Shown here: positions 6,215-9,208 of the stretch, one piece after another | Position numbering within the stretch: position 1 is the stretch's first letter | Layout: each line of letters opens with the position of its first letter | Source of the DNA: JAVBSX01 sp031549145 | GTDB lineage: Bacteria > Planctomycetota > Planctomycetia > Pirellulales > Thermoguttaceae | Assembly (NCBI GenBank): GCA_031549145.1 | Contig: JAVBQI010000236.1 | Location: 1 to 9,208, forward strand | Length of the DNA: 9,208 bases | Direction of reading: 5' to 3' | Made by a program: the position numbers and the translations under genes | The notes under the pieces: generated by a model | Seen by the model: only the letters and a program-made list of their open reading frames with translations | What the model was told of the DNA's origin: nothing | Database searches by the model: none

Positions 6215-7678
6215 TCATTTTTCGATTTCGTAACAGCCGATATCCGGAGTTTCAAAATTTCGCGGTTTGCCGAGAATGTCGTCTTTCGGCATTTCGGAGG
6301 GATCGGCCCCGTCGATTGCCGAGCTGCCGCTCCCGGGAACGGCATAGGTTTCGACCAGGCGCTCGAACTCTTCCCGGATCGTTTTGCCGCCGGAACGAAA
6401 CCGGCCGGTTTCCGGATCCCAACCCGGGGCGAGCGATTCGAGCGGAACATCCGGCAGCCGGGGATCGGCCAAAACCGCCCTTGCATCGTTGATTGGCGCG
6501 ACCGCATCATTTTCTTCCGGTCGATTTTTCGAACCTTGCCGCGACGGAATCGGTTTCCCGCCGTTCCAGTAAACGTTGTTGTTCAAACGAACTCCGTCGG
6601 CGGCAAACCGCTTGCCCAAGGCGATCGCGAAACGAGGCATCTTTCCCGTGTTGTCGCAGCAAAGGTTGTTGGCGAAAACCATTTCGCTTTGAAGGGGACT
6701 TTTTTCAAACGTATAACAGTTGACCAAAAAAAATCCGGCCCCGCCCCGATCGGCGGCGGTCGTCGGGTGTCCCGTGATCGTGTTCGCCCGGACGACGACA
6801 TTCCTCATTCCTCCTTTGAAAAGCAATGCCCCCCAAAACGGATACGACGAATTATAAAGGAACAGGTTGTTCTCGATCAAGACATCCTGGGCTTCGTAAA
6901 ACGGTTGCCCATCCTCTCCGAGCAGGACGAACGCCTGATCGGTTCTGCCGGCCCAATTGAAAAAAATGTTGCGACGAAGAACGACACAACGCTGCACATC
7001 CGGCGTCGAGCCGGAATTTTTAATGACGATGAGCGAATGCGAGGCGTTGGCATCTTCCCGGCCGCTGCCCGGGTAATCATTGAAGAGCAGGGAATCCTCG
7101 ATCACGATGTCGGTTACCATATTGATATCGAAAATCTCATCGCCGCCGTTTTGCATCGGATTGAAGATCGCGCAGCCCGAAAAAACGATAAAGCTCGCCC
7201 TCGCATTGATTTTGATCAGGTCGTTTTTGTATGAATCACGCAAAAGGCAATTTTCAAACCGAATGTGATGGGCGTTTTTCGTCGAAATTTGGATCAGGTA
7301 ATCCGTTTCGCTCGACCCGGAACCGAAACAGTCCAATCCTCGGAAGGTGATGTTCGAAACATCCGTTAAATAGAACAGCCGGTTGCTTGTCTTAGGCGAA
7401 GAAAAACGGGCCTGATAAGGGTGTTCGGCAACAATGAGGCACGGTTTTTCAAAATGACGTGAGAAAGAATAGCCCCCGACATACAGGCCGTCTTTCGCAA
7501 TGATACTCGAACCGTCGTCCGGAACGTCCCGAACCGCCTGGGTCAGGGTTTTCCAAGGCTTCGAATACGAACCGTTCCCGCTCGAATCGTTCCCCTCGGG
7601 GGAAATATAGTACTCCCCGCCGCGAAGAATGGGCAGCCAACAAAAAAGAAAGGCGAAAATGATGAGAGAGCGCGACAT
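6215..7678 (-). CDS. Secreted right-handed parallel beta-helix protein
   Basis: A 487-residue exported protein. The N-terminus has a Sec-type signal peptide (MSRSLIIFAFLFCWLPILRG, cleavage likely near residue 20-21). The mature protein opens with YYISPEGNDSSGNGS and KPWKTLTQAV, the hallmark entry into pectate-lyase-like parallel beta-helix proteins. Repeated rungs follow, such as NITFRGLDCFG, HHIRFENCLLRDS, DIVIEDSLLFND, CVVLRRNIFFN, DVLIENNLFLYN, NVVVRANTITG and MVFANNLCCDN, with stacked V/I and N positions. The C-terminus (SAIDGAD, then RNFETPDIGCYE) matches the end seen in many secreted beta-helix proteins with a choice-of-anchor style tail. Such folds often bind or cleave polysaccharides, but I cannot identify catalytic residues, so no enzyme activity is assigned. 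ATG 7678 gives the signal peptide directly; no good SD precedes it. It heads a two-gene minus-strand unit. Confidence 0.85.
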   Translation of the reverse strand: MSRSLIIFAFLFCWLPILRGGEYYISPEGNDSSGNGSYSKPWKTLTQAVRDVPDDGSSIIAKDGLYVGGYSFSRHFEKPCLIVAEHPYQARFSSPKTSNRLFYLTDVSNITFRGLDCFGSGSSETDYLIQISTKNAHHIRFENCLLRDSYKNDLIKINARASFIVFSGCAIFNPMQNGGDEIFDINMVTDIVIEDSLLFNDYPGSGREDANASHSLIVIKNSGSTPDVQRCVVLRRNIFFNWAGRTDQAFVLLGEDGQPFYEAQDVLIENNLFLYNSSYPFWGALLFKGGMRNVVVRANTITGHPTTAADRGGAGFFLVNCYTFEKSPLQSEMVFANNLCCDNTGKMPRFAIALGKRFAADGVRLNNNVYWNGGKPIPSRQGSKNRPEENDAVAPINDARAVLADPRLPDVPLESLAPGWDPETGRFRSGGKTIREEFERLVETYAVPGSGSSAIDGADPSEMPKDDILGKPRNFETPDIGCYEIEK

Positions 7679-7737
7679 AAACTTTGCGAAGTCAAAAAAT
7701 TCGACTTTTCCCCTTTTCCATTTTTTTGAGTCCGAAT

Positions 7738-7810
7738 CGGTAAGGGCTTGGCATACAATCAGTTAGCAGCCCAACGAGGCTGCGGACCAAATGAGGCCGA
7801 AGGCTTACCG
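7738..7810. ncRNA. Candidate structured RNA or palindromic element (nested stems)
   Basis: Three nested pairings are visible. P1: CGGTAAG (7738-7744) with CTTACCG (7804-7810), 7 bp. P2: GGC plus TTGG (7745-7751) with CCAA (7787-7790) and GCC (7796-7798), with a 5-base bulge. P3: GCAGCC (7766-7771) with GGCTGC (7778-7783), a perfect 6-bp stem with a 6-base loop. The strand cannot be decided, because the stems pair on either. It does not match tRNA, SRP RNA, 6S RNA or any riboswitch I can recall. On the minus strand it would lie in the beta-helix gene's leader. Confidence 0.35.
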
Positions 7811-7812
7811 CA

Positions 7813-7831
7813 ATACCGCGTACGGTATAAT
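7813..7831 (+). promoter_or_regulatory. Palindrome containing a consensus -10 hexamer
   Basis: ATACCG (7813-7818) and CGGTAT (7823-7828) form a perfect 6-bp stem around CGTA. The plus strand then reads TATAAT at 7826-7831, a consensus -10. No good -35 is found at 16-18 bp. It could be an operator over a promoter directed at the transposase side, or part of the adjoining structured block. Confidence 0.25.
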
Positions 7832-7939
7832 TCCGCAACCGGCAATGCTTTTTCTTTAGTGTTTTTTCAAAGAGCACAGACCGTAGCCGACAGAGGCAAT
7901 CGACTGCGCTCGGGAAAGATCAAGCATAAGGTCAGTTTA

Positions 7940-7990
7940 CCATACGGAGATGGGATTGCCAATCTTCGAGGTTTCCCATACGAGGATTGC
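7940..7990. repeat. Imperfect direct repeat
   Basis: CCATACG followed by GGATTGC occurs twice: 7940-7946 with 7953-7959, and 7976-7982 with 7984-7990. The two copies differ in the spacing between the halves (6 bases and 1 base). They lie about 100-150 bp before the transposase start. They could be protein-binding sites or remnants of a duplicated element. Confidence 0.35.
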
Positions 7991-8076
7991 AAAGTCATTT
8001 TTTAAACGGCCAAGTCTCAGCAACCGCGGGACACTGTTTGTTAAAATAGTTGGTATTTACGACAAGGTTTTTCCTT

Positions 8077-8092
8077 GAAGGACATAACGATG
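8077..8092 (+). promoter_or_regulatory. Strong Shine-Dalgarno and ATG ahead of the transposase frame
   Basis: GAAGGA (8077-8082) lies 7 bases before ATG (8090-8092), the best ribosome binding site in the window. The frame it opens (MSQKQ...) closes at a TAA about 50 codons later and has no transposase similarity after the first residues. The long transposase frame is offset by one base. This placement argues that 8090 was the original start of the transposase. Confidence 0.6.
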
Positions 8093-9208
8093 AGTCAAAA
8101 ACAAAGGTCTCGCCTCGAAGGATCGCCGGGATATGGTCGAAGCGGTGCGACGCGGCAAATCGGTCCGTCAGGTCGCCGAGAAATTCGGAGTCGGCAAGTC
8201 GACCGTCCAGCGTTGGTTCAAACGGGCTCAAGGTAAACGACTGGATCGCGTCGATTGGTCCGACCGATCCGACGGACCGAAAACGCCATGCAACAAGGTT
8301 TCCGTACATGTCGAACAATGTGTCCTCGCGATCAGAAAAGATCTCAAGGAAAACAGCCCGCTCGGAGAACATGGAGCCGACGCCGTGCGAAACGAAATGA
8401 AAAATCGCGGATGCCGTCATGTGCCTTCCCGTGCGTCGATCAATCGCATCTTCGAACGTCACGGAGCCTTCGACGGTCGCAAGAGGAGACGATACGAATC
8501 GCCGCCGCCCGGCTGGTATTTGCCCGATGTCGCAACGAAAAACGCCGAACTCGACCAATTCGATCACATCGAGGATTTGTGCCTTCAAGGCGGTCGGATC
8601 GTTCATGTGCTGAACGGCATTTCCCTTCATGGAGGATTGGCATATTCGAAACCGATATCGCGGATGACCGCTGAAAACACGGTCCAAAGCTTGATTTTCT
8701 TTTGGAGGGAATTCGGCTTGCCGAATTACGTACAATTCGACAACTCGACGGTGTTTCAAGGACCGCGAACGGCGGATTCGTTGGGAAAGACGATTCGATT
8801 TTGCTTGAGCCTCGGCGTGATTCCGGTGTTTGCACCGCCGCACACGCACGGTTTTCAAGCATCGATTGAAAATTACAACGGTCGATGGGAGAACGGCGTT
8901 TGGAAACGGTTTCACTTTGAAAGTTTTCGAGCTGTCGAAACCCAATCGACGAAATTCGTCAAGGCGATGCGAACGAAGAACGCCGTGCGAACGGACGGAG
9001 CACCGGACCGATGGGAATGTCCGAACGATTGGGAAGTGGATTATCAGACACAGCCGAAGGGCAAGGTGATTTTCATTCGCCGCACGGATGACAGCGGTTG
9101 TCTGGAGGTGATGGGCCATCGCTGGGGGTTGGACCGTTCGTGCACGCATCGTCTGGTCCGGGCGGAAGTCGACCTGTCGCAAGGCGTCATCGACTTCTAT
9201 CGTCTTCG
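8090..9208 (+). mobile_element. Insertion-sequence-like element, left part (runs off window)
   Basis: The stretch encodes an integrase-fold transposase and nothing else, so it is the left part of an insertion sequence or similar element. The exact left end was not found: no terminal inverted repeat can be tested because the right end is outside the window. The end probably lies between about 7990 and 8077. The family looks closest to HTH plus rve elements such as IS481-like or IS3-like transposases, but this is an impression from layout. Confidence 0.6.
8133..9208 (+). pseudogene. DDE (rve-like) transposase, frameshifted near its start, 3' end outside window
   Basis: The frame is open from 8094 to the window edge; ATG 8133 is its first start, giving at least 358 residues. 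Residues 1-35 form a helix-turn-helix (VRQVAEKFGVGKSTVQRWFKRA). A basic linker with GAFDGRKRRR follows, then an integrase-like core: ELDQFDHIED (D141 or D144), QFDN (D203) and FQASIENYNGRW (E246), a plausible D-D-E set with D203 to E246 43 residues apart. APPHTHGF before the glutamate resembles the P-x-x-x-G segment of rve transposases. The strong SD and ATG at 8090 are one base out of phase; dropping one A in the A-rich tract at 8097-8105 would yield MSQKQGLASKDRRD joined to MVEAV. The copy is thus probably disrupted, unless 8133 is used. A sequencing error in the A-run is possible. No stop codon interrupts the rest. Confidence 0.7.

Larger units (their letters stand above)
7679..8089. other. 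Gene-poor intergenic region between the beta-helix gene and the transposase
   Basis: About 410 bp without a convincing gene, lying between divergently oriented genes. It holds the 5' leader of the beta-helix gene (T/A-rich, with AAGTC and GACTT arms around 7690-7708), the nested inverted repeats at 7738-7828, an imperfect direct repeat at 7940-7990 and presumably the left end of the mobile element. An 85-codon plus-strand frame (7748-8005) runs through it but overlaps the palindromes and has no recognisable domain. Confidence 0.6.

Noticed and set aside
6164..7234. Plus-strand open frame of 356 codons
   Set aside because: Antisense to the beta-helix gene, which has a signal peptide, repeated rungs and a proper C-terminal motif.
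7761..7810. Integron attC-like site
   Set aside because: GTTAGCA resembles a core site loosely, but the fourth to seventh bases do not fit the consensus and no integrase or cassette array is present.
7748..8005. 85-codon plus-strand frame
   Set aside because: It runs through the palindromic block, has no SD and no recognisable domain. It could be a decayed gene but the sequence does not support calling it.
7735..8030. tRNA, SRP RNA, tmRNA or 6S RNA gene
   Set aside because: I looked for acceptor and T-arm patterns, the SRP GGAAG loop region and tmRNA ends on both strands and found no coherent match.
8094..8105. Programmed -1 frameshift at the A-rich tract of the transposase start
   Set aside because: The required shift from the ATG 8090 frame to the long frame is +1, not -1, so the A-rich slippery-type sequence does not give the right product.
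7995..9182. Long minus-strand open frame (395 codons) opposite the transposase
   Set aside because: It lies wholly antisense to the transposase frame, is rich in R, S, F and H as expected of a shadow frame, and shows no recognisable domain. The plus-strand frame has coherent HTH and DDE motifs.

Overview
The window looks like a chromosomal segment of a planctomycete-like bacterium. The inference rests on the N-terminal region of the seven-transmembrane HD phosphohydrolase, which resembles planctomycete homologues as I remember them, on the general scarcity of clear Shine-Dalgarno sites, and on the secreted beta-helix protein. No rRNA or marker gene is present to confirm this, so the taxonomic call is moderate at best.

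Layout. Positions 1-363 hold the 3' end of a rhamnulokinase gene (plus strand). A 151-bp gap with a possible extended -10 promoter and a nested leader hairpin leads into a large membrane HD-domain phosphohydrolase of the PgpH / 7TMR-HD type (515-2932), a probable cyclic-di-AMP phosphodiesterase. Next come dprA (about 3008-4186, DNA uptake and recombination mediator) and rimO (4347-5753, ribosomal protein S12 methylthiotransferase). The dprA-rimO gap carries a terminator-like hairpin. The plus-strand series ends against a convergent minus-strand pair: a secreted right-handed parallel beta-helix protein (7678-6215) followed after 16 bp by a small one-helix membrane protein with a SHOCT-like motif and an acidic tail (6198-5869).

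From 7679 to 8089 I see no convincing gene. The stretch contains a compact set of nested inverted repeats (7738-7828), which could be a structured RNA, and an imperfect direct repeat. From 8090 to the right edge runs a DDE (rve-like) transposase or integrase gene that continues beyond the window. Its best ribosome binding site and ATG (8090) are one base out of frame with the long coding frame, so the copy appears frameshifted near its start, or translation begins at the later ATG at 8133.

How the genes work together. Sugar kinase, nucleotide second-messenger hydrolase, DprA and RimO are housekeeping genes without an obvious shared pathway. The beta-helix and SHOCT-like genes look like a two-gene transcription unit with an envelope or extracellular role. 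The right edge is mobile DNA. I did not find a clear defence system, CRISPR array or biosynthetic cluster. The items most worth a second look are the structured intergenic block, the leader hairpin before the HD gene, the two-gene minus-strand unit and the shifted transposase start.
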